Below, piece after piece: positions 43,741 to 57,600 of a DNA stretch of 64,000 nucleotides. Origin of the DNA: Scylla paramamosain (lineage: Eukaryota; Arthropoda; Malacostraca; Decapoda; Portunidae). Under the pieces are notes generated by a model. It was not told where the DNA came from. It was given only the letters and a program-made list of their open reading frames with translations, and did no database searches. The stretch is taken from NCBI RefSeq assembly GCF_035594125.1, contig NC_087181.1, positions 7,550,840 through 7,614,839 on the forward strand. Reading direction: 5' to 3'. Position 1 is the first letter of the stretch; every line of letters starts with the position of its first letter. A program made the position numbers and the translations under genes.

Positions 43741-43915
43741 CAGGGCAATCACATTACATGGGAATAAAACCAAACTTGCTTTTAAGTGTTTTTGAGCTGA
43801 AACGCATGAAAACGCATGCAAAAGAACTAAAAACCAGGGCAATCACATTACATGGGAATAAAACCAAACTTGCCTTTAAGTGTTTTTGAGCTGAAACGCT
43901 GAAACGCATGCAAAA
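43741..43915 (+). repeat. 94-bp tandem duplication of one monomer
   Basis: CAGGGCAATCACATTACATG occurs at 43741 and again at 43835, each followed by GGAATAAAACCAAACTTGC and AGTGTTTTTGAGCTGAAACG. Both copies share the same internal deletion (AAACTTGC for AAATTTTACCAAGAACTTGC), so the deletion came before the duplication. The period equals one monomer, as expected for unequal exchange. Confidence 0.88.
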
Positions 43916-46900
43916 CACACTTTATGGAGAAAGAGAATAACATTACCAAAAACATATATTTTGGGTGTTTTTTATCATGTTACCAATAAAAACGCTTAAA
44001 TACATGCAAAGAACCCTATATTTGGGAAACAAAAGGACATTACGAGAAACGTGTATTATGAGTGTTTTTAAGATCATTATTTACCAAAAAGCTGAAAGCC
44101 ACAAATAACACTCTTTACTGAGAAAAAAAAAAAAAAATACGATATTTTTTTTTTCTTTTTCATCTTCACAGGTACCGAGATGCCAAAATTTGGGCAAAAT
44201 TCAGGAAATTATCAGTCAATTATCAAAAAAGTTACTTTTAGCTTTTTTTTTTGTACTGTTATGTACGAAACCCTAAAGTGCATGCAAAGCCTATATGGGG
44301 AAATTAAACGTCTTTGCCAGAAAACTGTCTTATGAGTGTTTTTCAGCTTGTTAGGCACCTTAACGGTAAATAACATGCAAGTCAATCTATATGGGAATCT
44401 AAAACAAAATTACTGAAAACGTGTCTTTTCAGTGTTTTACGTAGAAAACGGATGCAAATAACCAATAAGAAGAAATAAAATAACATTACCAAAAAGGTAC
44501 ATTTTGAGTGTTTTTGAGTTTCTTACCTACAAAAAACGCGAAAATCGACATTACGAGAAACGTGTATAATGAGTGTCTTATTATTTTTGAGCAAACGAAC
44601 TTCTGGTTCACAAGAACCACAAGGCAAAAAACGCAAAAAGTCGTGTATATGAAGAAGTTTCTTAGATACCAAAATGCTGAAACTCATGAATAACAATATT
44701 AATTGAGAAGCAGAACAACCTTACCAAATGCGTGTATTTTGAGTGTTATTCACATTCTTAGTAAAACACCAAATAGCAAGCGAAACAATGTTGGAAAAAA
44801 ATGACATTACCAGAAGTGTCTTTTGAGTGTTTTTGAGCGTGTTAGGCAATAAATCACAAAAAAAAACAGGGCAATCACATTACATGGGAATAAAACCAAC
44901 TTTTACGAAGAACTTGCCTTGAAGTATTTTTTACCTCATTACAAACCAAAACGCTAAAATGCATGTAAAAAAACTCCTTTATGGAAAAGCAGAATAACAT
45001 TACTAAAAAAATGTGTTTTAAGTGTTTTTGGTCATGTTACCTATAAAAACGCTTAAATACATACAAAGAACCCTATGCTTGGGAAACGAAAGGACATTAC
45101 GAGAAACGTGTATTAAAACCGTTTTTAAGTTCCTTAAGTACCAAAACGTTAAAACCCACAAATAACACTCTTTATAGAGAGAAAAATAAATAAATAAAAA
45201 AAATAGCTTTTTTTTTATATTGATTTTCATAGGTACCAATATGCCAAAATTCTGCCAAAATTAAGGGAATTTATGTGTAAAAAAGAACATTATCAAAAAA
45301 GTTAATTATAGCTCTTTTTCGGATTTTATGTACGACACTCTAAAGTTCATGCCACCTATATAAGGAAGTTAAACGACTTTACCAGAAATCTGTCTTTTCA
45401 GTGTTTTTCAGCATGTTAGGCACCAAAACGATAAATAATATGGAAGTCAGTCAATCTGTGAATCGAAAACAAAATTACTGAAAATGTCTTTTCAGTGTTT
45501 TACATAGAAAATGCTAAAACGGATGCAAACCAACAAATATGAAGAAATAGAATAACATTACCAAAAAGTGTTTTTGAGCTTTTTACCTACAAAAAACGCG
45601 CAAATGAATGGAAAGCACTCTATATTGGGAAGGAAAAGGACATTACGAGAAACGTGTATAATGAGTGTTTTATAGTTTCACAAGAACCACAAGGTAAAAA
45701 ATGCAAAAAACTCGTGTATATAGAGAAGTTTCCTACATACCAAAACGCTAAAACTAATGAATAACACTTTTAATTGAAAAACAAAACTACCTTACCAAAT
45801 GTGTGTATTTTGAGTGTTTTTCACATTCTTAGTTACGAAAATCCCAAATTAGATGCAAAACTAGCTTTATGTGGGAAAAAATGACATTACCAGAAAAGTG
45901 TCTTTTGAGTGTTTTTGAGCGTTATATGCAACAAAACACTAAAAAAGTAGAACAATCACATTACATTGGAATAAAACCAAATTTTACGAAGAACTTGCCT
46001 TTAAGTGTTTTTTAACTCCTTACATACCAAAACGCTAAACGCATGCAAAACAGCCTTTATGGAGAAACAGAATAACATTACCAAAAACATGTATTTTGAG
46101 TTTTTTTTTTATCATGTTACTTATAAAATCGCTTAGATACATGCAAAGAACCCTATGTTTCTGAAACGAAAGGACATTACGAAAATTGTGTATTATGGGT
46201 ATTTTTAAGTTCCTAAAGTACCAAAAATCTAAAACCCACAAATTTTCTCTTTATAGAGAAAAAAAATAATAAAAAAAAATAGATTTTTTTTGTTATTCAT
46301 CTTCATAGGTACCGATATGCCAAAATTCTTAGAAAATTCAGATATATTATGTGAAAAAAAAAACATAAAAAAAATAATTTTAGCTTTTTCCGGAGTTATG
46401 TACGAAACCCGGAAGTGCATGCAAAGCCACCTATATGAAGAAATTACACGACTTTACAAGAAACGTGTCTTTGGGTTTTTTTCAGCAATTTCAACAATAT
46501 TACTGAAAACGTGTCTTTTCAGTTTTAGCGTAGAACGCTAAAACAGATGCAAACCAACCAATATGAAGGTATAGAATAACATTACAAAAAATTGTGTTTT
46601 TGAGCTTGTTACCTACAAAAAAACGCAAAAATGAATGCAAAGCAGTCTATGTTGGGAAACAAAAGGATATTACATGAAAATTTTATAATGAATATTTTAA
46701 TAGTTTTAAGAACCATAATGGAAAAAACGCAAAAACTGGTATATATGGAGAAATTTCTTAGATACCAAAATGATGAAACTCATGAATAACACTCTTAATT
46801 GAGAAAAAGAAAAATCATAGGAAATGAGTGTATTTTGAGTGTTTTTTTTTCACATTCTTAGTGGTCCAACACCAAATTACATGCGAAACTGTGGAAAAAA

Positions 46901-47874
46901 AATGAAATTACTAGAAAAGTAACTTTTTAGTGTTTTCAGCGTGTTAGGGAATAAAGCACTAAAAAGCAGGGCAATCACATTACATGGAAATATAACCAAC
47001 TTCTACCAAGAACTTGCCTTTATGTTTTTTTGAGCTCCTTAAATACCAAAACGCTAAAACCCATGCAAAACACCCTTTATGGAAAAACAGAATAACATTA
47101 ACAAAAACATGTATTTTGAGTGTTTTTGAGCTTGTTACCAATAAAAGCGCTTAAATACATTCAAGAATCCTATGTTTGGGAATGAAAGGACATTACGAGG
47201 AATGTGTATTATGAGTGTTTATAAGTTCCTTAAGTACCAAAAAGCTAAAAACCCACAAATAAAAAATATTTAAAAATAGGAATTTTTTTTTCTTTTTGTT
47301 ATTCATCTTTGTAGGTACCGAGATACCAAAATTCTGGGAAAATTCAGGGCAATCATATGATAAAAGAATATTATCAAAAAAGTTAATTTCAGCTTTTTTT
47401 TCGGAATCTTATGTACCAAACCCTAAAGTGCATGCAAAGCACTTTGCATGAGGAAGTTAAACGACCTTTCCAGAAATCTATGTTTTGAGTGTTTTTTTTA
47501 GCATGTTAGGCACTAAAACGATCAATAATAAGGAACTCACTCTATATGGGAATCCAAAACAAAGTTACTGAAAACGTGTCTTCTCAGTGTTTTACGTAGA
47601 AAAACGCTAAAACGGATAAAAAGCAACCAATATCAAGAAATAGAGAAACGTTACTAAAAAGATATATTTTAAGTGTTTTTGAGCTTGTTACCTACAAAAA
47701 ACGCGAAAATTGATGAAAAGCACTCTACATTGGGAAACAAAAGGACATTGCAAGAAAAGTGTATAATAAGTGTTTTATAGTTCAAAAGAACTACAAGGCA
47801 AATAACGCAAAATATCGTGTATATGGAGAGGTTTCCAAGATAAAAAAATGCTAAAACTCATGTATAACACTCCT

Positions 47875-47927
47875 AATTGAGAAACAGAATTGAGAAACAG
47901 AATTGAGAAACACTAATTGAGAAACAG
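47875..47927 (+). repeat. 13-bp minisatellite slippage
   Basis: AATTGAGAAACAG is present at 47875, 47888 and (partly) 47901, then again at 47915. All other monomers of this type have a single AATTGAGAAACAG. Confidence 0.92.
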
Positions 47928-50176
47928 AACAACCTTAATAAATGCATGTATTTTGAGTGCTTTTAACATTCATAGTTACCAAAACCCCAAATTCTATGCG
48001 AAAATAGATTTCTCGGAAAAAAAATGACTACCAGAAAAGAATCTTTTGATTTTTTTTGAGTGTGATAGGCAATAAAGCACTAAAAAGGACTGCAATCACA
48101 TTACAGTGAAGGAAAACGAATTTTTCATAAGAATTTGCCTTTATGTGTTTTTGAGCTCCTTATATACCAAAAAACTAAAACGCATGCAAAGCACTCTTTA
48201 TGGTGAAACAGAATAACATTACCAAAAACATGTATTTTGAGTGTTTTTGATCAAGTTACCAATAAAAATGCTTAAATACATGTAAAGAACACTATTTTTG
48301 GGGGAAATAAAAGGAGATTACGAGAAACATGTATTAATAGTGTTTTTAAGTTCAATAATTACCAAAAAGCTAAAAGCCACAAATAACACACTTTATTGAG
48401 AAACAATAAGTAAATTTAAAAAAATATGATATTTTTTCAGCATCTTAGGAACCAATACGATAAATAACATGGAAATCAATATATATAGGAATCCAAAACA
48501 AAATTACTAAAAACGTGTCTTTTCGGTGTTTTACGGAGAAAAACGCTAAAACGGATGCAAACCAACCAATATGAAGAAATAAAATAACATTACCAAAAAG
48601 GTATATTTTGAGTGTTTTTCAAATTGTTACCCACAAAAAAAAGAGAAAATGGATGGAAAGCACTCTATATTGGGAAGCAAAAGTACATTACGAGAAACAT
48701 GTATAATGAGTGTTTTATAGTTTCACAAGAACTACAGGGTAAAAAACGCAAAAACTCCTGTATATAGAGACGTTTCATACATTCCAAATTGCTGAAACTC
48801 TGGAACAACACTCTTAATTGAGAAAAACAACAATCTTACTAAATGCGTGTGTTTTCAGTGCTTTTCACATCCTTAGTTACCAAAACCCAAAATTGCATGC
48901 GAAACCAGCTTTATGTGGGAAAAAAATGACATTATCATAAAAATGTCCTTGGATTGTTTTTGAGCGTGTTTGGCAATAAAGCACTAAAAAGCAGGACAAT
49001 CACATTACATTGGAATAAAACCAATTTTTAACAAGAACATGAATTTAAGTGTATTTGTTCTCCTTATATACCAAAACACTAAAATGCATGCAAAATACAC
49101 TTTATGGTGAAACAGAATAACATTACCAAAAAAATGTATTTTGAGTGTTTTTGATCATGTTATCAGTAAAAACGCTTAAATACATGCAAATAACCATATT
49201 TTTGGGAAACGAAAGCACATTACGAGAAGCATGCATTATTACCAAAAAGCTAAAACCCACAAATAACACTCTTTATTTAGAAAAATAAATAAATAAAAAA
49301 TAAAAAAAAAGATTTTTATTTTTCTTATTTTTCTTCATAGGTACTGAGATGCCAAAATTCTGGGAAAAATCCGGGCTATTATATGATAAAAGAAAATTAT
49401 CAAAAAAGTTAATTTTAGCTTTTTTTTCGGACTGTTATATACCAAACCCTAAAGTCCATGCAAAGCCTCTTATATGAGGAAATTAATCGACCTTAAAAGA
49501 AATCTGACTGAGTTTTTTTTCAGAATGTTAGGCACCAAAACGATCAATAAATAAGGAACTCACTCTATATGGGAATCCAAAACAAAATTACTTGAAACGT
49601 GTCTTCTCAGTGTTTTACGTAGAAAAAAGCTAAAACGGATGCAAACCAACCAATATAAAAAAATAGAAAAACATTACCAAAAAGGTATATTTTGAGTGTT
49701 TTTGAGCTTGTTACCTACAGAAAACGCGAAAATTGATGCAAAGCACTCTATATTAGGAAATAAAAGGACATTGCAAGAAAAGTGTATAATGAGCGTTTTA
49801 TAGTTCAAAAGAACCAAAAGGGAAAACATGCAAAAACTTGTGGATATAGAGATGTTTTCTACATACCAAAATGCTGAAAGTGATGAATAAATTTTCTATT
49901 TGAAAAAGAGAACAACCTTACTAAATGCGTGTATTTTGAGAGCTTTTTTTACATTCTTAGTTACCAAAACCCCAAATTGCATGGGAAACCAGCTTTATGT
50001 GAGAAAAAAATGACATTACCAGAAAAATGTCTTTTGAGTGGTTTTGAGCCTGATAGGCAATAAAGCACTAAAAAGCAGGGCAATCACATTACATTTTGAA
50101 TAAAACCAATTTTTATCAAGAACTTGCCTTTAAGTGTTTTTGAGCTCCTTATATACTAAACCGCTAAAACGCATGC

Positions 50177-50235
50177 AATTTTATTCTGTTTCTCCATAAA
50201 ATTTGTTTTACTTTATGGAGAAACAGAATAAAATT
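50177..50235. repeat. Perfect inverted repeat, 24-bp arms
   Basis: The left arm 50177-50200 (ending CTGTTTCTCCATAAA) and the right arm 50212-50235 (beginning TTTATGGAGAAACAG) are exact reverse complements separated by 11 bp. The right arm is the normal monomer sequence. The left arm is an extra reverse copy inserted after GCATGC. Confidence 0.95.
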
Positions 50236-52496
50236 ATCGAAAACATGTATTTTGAGTGTGTTTGATCATGTTATCTATAAAAACGCTTAAATACATGCAA
50301 AGAACCTTATATTTGGGAAACAAAAGGACATTACGAGAAACGTATATTATGAGTGTTTTTAAGTTTGTTAAGTACCAAAAACCTAAAACCCACTCTTTTA
50401 GAAAAATAAATAAATAAAAAAAATAAAAAATAGGATTTTTTTTTTCTTGGTATTCATCTTCATAGGTACCGAAATGCCAGAATTCTGGGAAAATTCAAGA
50501 CAATTATACGATAAGAGAATATTATCAAAAAAGTTGATTTTAGCTTTTTTTCCGGATTGTTATGTACCAAACGCTAAACTGCATGCAAAACCTCCTATAT
50601 AAGGAAATTAAACAACCTTACCAGAAATCTGTCTTCTGAGTGTTTTTTCAGCATGTTTGGCACCAAAATGATAAATAATAAGGAATTCACTCTATATCGG
50701 AATCCAAAACAAAATTACTGAAAACGTGTCTTCACAGTGTTTTACGTAGAAAAACGCTAAAATGGATGCAAACCAACTAATATCAAGAATTAGAAGAAAA
50801 AAAATATTACCAAAAAGGTATATTTTGAGTGTTTTTGAGCTTGTTACCTACAAAAAAAAACGCTAAAATTGATACAAAGCACTCTATATTGGGAAAAAAA
50901 GGAACAGTGCGAGAAAAGTGTATAATGAGTGTATTTTTACCAAAAGTGTCTTTTAATTGTTTTTCAACGTGTTAGGCAATGAAGTACTAAAAAGCAGGGA
51001 TATCACATTACATGGGAATAAAACCAACTTTTACTTATAACTTGCCAATGTGTTTTTGAGCTCCTTACATACCAAACCGCTAAAACGCATGGAAAACAAA
51101 CTTTATGGAAAAAGAGAATAACATTACCAAAAACATGTATTTTGAGAGTTTTTGATCATGTCATCTATAAAAACGCTTAAATACATGCAAAAAACCCAAA
51201 ATGAAGAAATAGAATAACATTACCAAAAAGGTATATTTTGAGTGTTTTTGTAATTGTTACCTACAAAAAACGCGAAAATGGATGGAAAGCACTCTATATT
51301 GGGAGGCGAAAGGATATTACGAAAAACGTATATAATGAGTGTTTTATAGTTTCACAAGAACTACAAGGCAAAAAACGCAAATACTCGTGTATATAGAGAA
51401 ATTTCTTACATTCCAAATGATGAAACTCTGGAACAACACTCTTAATTGAGAAACAGAATAATCTTACTAAATGCGTGTATTTTGTGTGATTTTCACATTC
51501 TTAGTTACCAAAACCCCAAATTGCATTCAAAACCAGCTTTATGTGGGAAAAAAATGACATTACCAGAAAAATATCTTTTGAGCGTTTTTGATCGTAAGGC
51601 AAAAAAACACTAAAAAAGCAGGGCAATCACATTACATTGGAATAAAACCAATTTTTAACAAAAACTTGCCTTTAAGTGTATTTGAGCTCCTTATATACCA
51701 AATAATAAAATGCATGCAAAATACACTTTATGGTGAAACAGAATAACATTACAAAAAAACATGTATTTTGAGTGTTTTTTATCATGTTACCAATAAAAAC
51801 GCTTAAATACATGCAAAGAACCCTATTTTTGGGAAACGAAAGTACATTACGAGAAACGTGTATTAAGAGTGTTTTTAAGTTCATTAAGTACGAAAAAGCT
51901 AAAAGCCACAAATTACACTCTTTACTGAAAAAATAAATAAATAAATAAATAAAAAAATACGATATTTTTTTTCATTGTTATTCATCTTCACAGGTAACGA
52001 GGTGGCAAAATTTGGGCAAAGTTCAGCAAATTATATGAAATAAGAACATTATAAAAAAAGTAAATTTAGCTTTTTTTTCGGACTGTTATGAACCGTACCC
52101 CTAAAGTGCATGGAAACCCACCTATATGGGTAAATTAAACGTCTTTGCCAGAAAACTGTCTTATGAATGTTTTTTCAGCATGTTAGGAACCAACACGATA
52201 AATCCAAATGAAGTCAATCTATATGAGAATCCAAAACAAAATTACTGAAAACGTGTCTTTTCGGTGTTTGATGTAGAAAACGCTAAAACGGATGCAAACC
52301 AACCAAAATGAAGAAATAGAATAACATTACCAAAAAGGTATATTTTGAGTGTTTTTGAAATTGTTACCTACAAAAAACGCGAAAATGGATGGAAAGCACT
52401 CTATATTGAGAAGCAAAAGTCACCGAAAAGCATTTTAGGCACCAAAACAATAAATAATATGAAAGTCAGTCTATATGGAAATCCAAAACAAAATTA

Positions 52497-52758
52497 GGTA
52501 ACAAGCTCAAAAACACTCAAAATATAAATTTTTGGTAATGTATTTTCTGCTTCTTGATATTGGTTGGTTTTTATCAGTTTTAGCGTTTTTTCTACGTAAA
52601 ACACTGAGAAGACTGGTTTTCAGTAATTTTCCTTTGAATTCCCACATAGAGTGAGTTCCTTATTATTTATCGTTTTGGTGCCTAACATGCTGAAAAACAC
52701 TCAAAAGACAGATTTCTGGTAAGGTCTTTAATTTCCTTATATGGGAGGCTTTGCATAT
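52497..52758 (-). repeat. Inverted satellite cassette 6, shortened
   Basis: The right break (CATATGGGAGGCTTTGCATA, then TCTTTTCAGTG) is the common one. The left break differs: forward CAAAACAAAATTA joins directly to reverse GGTAACAAGCTC at about 52496. About 200 bp of the usual cassette are missing on the left. Confidence 0.88.
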
Positions 52759-54556
52759 CTTTTCAGTGTTTTTGAGCGTGTTACGCAATAAAGCACTAAA
52801 TGCCAGGGCAATCACATTACATGGGAATAAAACCAAATTTTACCAAGAACTTGCCTTTAAGTGTTTTTGAGCTTCTTACATACCAAAACGCTAGAACGCA
52901 TGCAAAATACATTTTATGGAGAAACAGAACTACATTACCAAATACATGTATTTTGAGTGTTTTTGATCATGTTATCTATAAAAACGCTTAAATACATGCA
53001 AAGAACCTTATGTTTGGGAAACGAAAGGACATTACGAGAAACGTTTATTATGAGTGATTTTTAAGTTCCTTCAGTAACAAAAAGCTAAAACCCACAAATA
53101 ATACTCTTTAGAAAAAAAATAATAATAAATAGAAAAATAAAAAAATGGGATTTTTTTTTTTTGTTATTCATCTTCATAGGTACCGAGATGCCAAAATTCT
53201 GCCAAAATTCAGGGAATTGATGTGGAAAAAAGAACATTATCATAAAAGCTTTTTTTCGGATTGTTATTTACCAAACCCTAAAGTGCATGCAAAGCCACGT
53301 ATATAGGGAAGTTAAACGACTTTACCAGAAACCTGTTTTTTCAGTGTTTTTTCAGCATGTTAGGAACCAAAACGATATATAATATGGAAGTCAGTCAATA
53401 TGTGAATTCAAAAGAAAATTACTGAAAACGTGTCTTTTCACTGTTTTATGTAGAAAAACGCTGAAGCGGATACAAACCATCTTATATGAAGAAATAGAAT
53501 AACATTTCCAAAAAGATATATTTTGAGTGTTTTTGAGCTTGTTACCTACAAAAAATGCAAAAATGGATGTAAAGTACCCTATATTAGGAAACAAAAGGAC
53601 ATAACGAGAAACGTGTATAATGAGTGTTTTATAGTTTTAAAAGAACCACAACGCAAAAACTCATTTATATAGAGAAATTTTTAACATTCCAAAATAAATA
53701 AATGCAAAGCCTCCAATATGAGGAAATTAAACGACCTTACCAGAAATCTGTGTTTTGAGTGTTTTTTAGCATGTTAGGCACCAAAACGATAAATAATAAG
53801 GAACTCACTTTATTTGGGAATTCAAAACAAAGTTGCTGAAAACGTGTCTTCTCAGTGTATTACGTAGAAAAACGTTAAAACGGATGGAAACCAACCAATA
53901 TCTAGAAATAGAAAAACGTTACCAAAAAGGTATACTTTGATTGTTTTTGAGCTTTTTACCTACAAAAAACGCGAAAATTGATGCGAGGCACTCTATATTA
54001 GGAAACAAAAGGACAATGCAAGAAAAGCGTATTATGAGTGTTTTATTGTTCAAAAGAACCACAAAGCAAAAAACGCAAAAACTCGTGTATATGGAAAGAT
54101 TTCCTAGATACCAAAATGCTGAAACTCTTGAATAAAACTCTTAATTGAGAAACAGAACAACCTTAATAAATGCGTGTATTTTGAGTGCTTTTCACAATCT
54201 TAGTTACCAAAACCCCAAATTGTATGCGAAACCACCTTTATGTGAGAAAAAAAAATGACATTACCAGAAAAGTGTCTTTTAAGTGTTTTTGAGCGTGATA
54301 GGCAATAACCCACTAAAAAGCAGGACAATCATATTACATTGGAATAACACCAATTTATACAAAAAACTTGCCTCTAAGTGTTTTTAAGCTCCTTATATTA
54401 CTAAAATTACTAAAAACGTGTCTTTTCGGTGTTTTACGTAGGAAAACGCTAAAACGGATACAAACCAACCAATATGAAGAAATAAAATAACATTACCAAA
54501 AAGGTATATTTTGAGTGTTTTTGAAATTCTTACCTACAAAAAAAGCAAAAATGGAT
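52759..54556 (+). repeat. Higher-order satellite array, forward block I
   Basis: Forward HOR with its anchor box near 53180. It matches 9546-10700 at an offset of about 43.2 kb up to roughly 53930, including the hybrid junction AATAAATAAATGCAAAGCCT near 53693. The end, 54390-54556, resembles 2265-2430. The block stops at AAAAATGGAT, where the CR1 element is inserted. No gene is visible. Confidence 0.9.
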
Positions 54557-54580
54557 GAACATAAGAACATAAGAACATAA
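54557..54580 (-). repeat. CR1 3' tail, three 8-bp units
   Basis: On the plus strand GAACATAA is repeated three times (54557, 54565, 54573) and then GAAATAAGG. On the element's strand this is a TTATGTTC tail following CTTCCCTTATTTC. Such a terminal 8-bp repeat replaces poly(A) in CR1 elements and is used in target-primed reverse transcription. Confidence 0.93.
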
Positions 54581-54647
54581 GAAATAAGGGAAGCTGCAAG
54601 AAGCGACCAGGCTTACACGTGGCAGTCCCTGTATGAAACACTCCTAC

Positions 54648-57600
54648 CTATTTCCATCTGTTATCCCCATCCATAAACTTGTCTAATCTTCTCTTAAAGC
54701 TCTCTAGTGTCCTGGCACTAACTACATGATTACTGAGTCCGTTCCACTCATCTACCACTCTATTTGAGAACCAATTTTTTCCTATCTCCTTCCTAAACCT
54801 AAATTTTTCAAGCTTGAACCCGTTATTTCTTGTTCTACCCTGGTTGCTGATCCTAAGAATTTTGCTTACATCTCCCTTGTTATAACCCTTATACCACTTA
54901 AAGACTTCTATCAGGTCCCCTCTTAACCTACGTCTCTCTAGAGAATGTAAATTTAACCGCTTCAACCTCGCTTCGTAAGGAATACTCCTCATCCCCTGAA
55001 TCCTTTTAGTCATTCTCCTCTGTACTGATTCTAATAGACCTATATCTTTCCTGTAATGTGGGGACCAGAACTGCACAGCGTAGTCTAGATGAGGTCTGAC
55101 CAGCGCCAAGTATAACTTTAATATTACTTCCGGCCTTCTACTTTTAACACTCCTAAAAATGAATCCTAGTACCCTATTTGCCTTGTTTCTGGCTTCTATG
55201 CATTGTTTCCCTAGACGGAGTTCAGAGCTAACTATAACTCCTAAATCTTTCTCGTACCCTGTACCTACCAGAGTTTGGGTGTTTAATGTGTACCTATTGT
55301 GTGGGTTTCCTCTACCTACGCTAAGCACTTTGCATTTATTGATATTAAATTGCATTTGCCATCTATCCGTCCATTCATTCATTCTATCTAAGTCTGTCTG
55401 CAAGGCGATGGCATCCGCTTCTGACCTAATTAATCTACCTATCTTTGTGTCATCCGCAAATTTACTAACATCGCTACTAATTCCACTATCCAAGTCATTG
55501 ATATATATTAGAAATAATAATGGCCCTAATACTGATCCCTGTGGCACCCCACCAATGACATGACCCCACTCGGATTTCGAGCCGTTTATTAGCACTCTCT
55601 GTCGCCTGTTACCAAGCCATGACCCTATCCAACCTAACACCTTCCCATCTATCCCGTGCGCCCTAACCTTTCTCAGGAGCCTTTGATGGGGCACCTTGTC
55701 GAATGCTTTACTAAAGTCCAGATATAAGATATCATAACTATCACCATTATCTACTGCCTCGTACACCTTACTGTAAAAACTTAACAAGTTTGTCAGGCAA
55801 GACTTCCCCTTCGTGAAGCCATGCTGTGACTGATTTATCAAGTTATGTTTGTCTAAATGTTCCCTAATGTTCCTGGCTATTATTGACTCTAACATTTTAC
55901 CTACAACTGAAGTTAAGCTGACAGGTCTATAATTAGACGCTAAAGTTTTATCCCCTTTCTTAAAGATGGGTACTACATTAGCCTGCCTCCACATTACTGG
56001 TACCTCACCCGACTCCAGTGATTTCCTAAAGACAGAAACTAACGGCTCACTAATAATCTTTTTACATTCCTTCAGTACTCTGGGATATATTTCATCAGGT
56101 CCTGGTGACTTGAACTTTTTTAGCCTATCTATCTCCTGCTCCACTATCTCCCTAGTTATGGAAATATCCGTCAGCTTCTCATACTCATCTGCTCTAAACC
56201 CCTGTTCACTATCTGGCATATCCTGCATGTTTTCCTGAGTGAAGACAGTTAAAAAATAATCATTCAGAAGTTTACTAATCTCCTCCCCAGAACTAACCAG
56301 CTCCCCATCTGCTGCCTTTAATGGACCTACAGTATCCTTATTTTTCGTCCTGTATACCTGATAAAATCCCTTGGGGTCCGTCTTCGCCTGGCTGGCTACC
56401 TTTAATTCATAATTGTCCTTAGCTTTCCTCGTTAACTTCCTGACTGTTCTAACTAATTCATTATACTGTGTCCTTAAAACTTCCTCACCTGCCTTTAATC
56501 TCTTATATATACTTCTCTTACGCCCTATATAATGCTTTAACCTAGCAGTCATCCATTTAGGGTCATTTTTTTGTGATCTTATTGTTTTATATGGGATATT
56601 TGCTAATTGACCTGTATGAACTTTATCTACGAAATATTTATACAATTCATCTACATTTACTTCACCTAAACCCCTCATCTCGTTCCCTACCATCCTCTCC
56701 CCTCCCTCATCAACTCGCCTCGACCTTACCTCTCTCATTTCAGCATGACCTGACATTCCAACATACTCACACCTATCTCCCCCCTTCCTCTTTCCTCCTC
56801 CCTTCTGGAGCCTCACCTCACCTCCCTCATCCTGCCTTATCTCTCTGAACTCCGTCCCTGACCTGACCTCACCCTGCATCCTTTGCCAGTCCACTCCTTG
56901 GAGGTACCTTTTTAATTCTTCAAAATCTGCTCTCCTAAAGTCAGGTATTTTACTAGTGTTTTTATTTCTAACAGTTTCTTCCCATTCTAGATTGTACCTA
57001 ATTTCCCTATGGTCACTGTTACCTAGCTGTCCTCCAACCTCTACCTGCGTGACTGCTTCCTCCCTGTTAGTAAGAATTAAATCTAGAATATTATTCCCCC
57101 TTGTGGGTTCTACGACTACCTGTTTTAAAAAATTATCCTGAATTACCTTAAGGAATTCCTCTGCTTCCTTGTTACCCACAATCAGACTCCAGTCGATATT
57201 CCTGAAATTAAAATCTCCTACCACACATACCTGACTGTACCTGCCTGCTCTATTTAATTCCTGCCACAGTGAGGTGTTAATTTCCTCTGTACTGGTCGGT
57301 GGTCTGTAAACTACCCCTAGTACTACTGACTGCGATCCTTCCTTAATATCTACCCATATCGACTCTGCTTTGTTATCTGTTTTAATTCTATTGTTCATAC
57401 AGCACTGTAATGTGTCCCTAACGTATAACGCGACACCTCCTCCTCTCCTGTTTTCTCTATCTTTATAGAACATTGTATACCCATCTATCTTAACCTCTGG
57501 ATTAAATACTTTTCCTGACATATCTAACCAAGTTTCAGTTAAAGCAATGATATCAAATTTCTCTACACTCGCTATTCCTCTAAGCAAGTCTATTTTATTC

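Larger units (their letters stand above)
43696..52496 (+). repeat. Higher-order satellite array, forward block H
   Basis: Forward HOR with anchor boxes near 44170, 45230, 46307, 47312, 49338, 50463 and 51990. The first part, to about 47250, is the partner of 21417-24900. From 49240 to 52490 it resembles 16010-20350, with the unit that lies at 17900-19050 missing. A shortened unit near 48435 joins a poly-T spacer directly to CAGCATCTTAGGAACC. Near 49228 a GCATGCATTATTACC join skips most of a monomer. No gene is visible. Confidence 0.9.

Noticed and set aside
55159..57141. Plus-strand open frames opposite the CR1 ORF2
   Set aside because: They lie antisense to a clear reverse transcriptase/endonuclease gene and show no motifs of their own.
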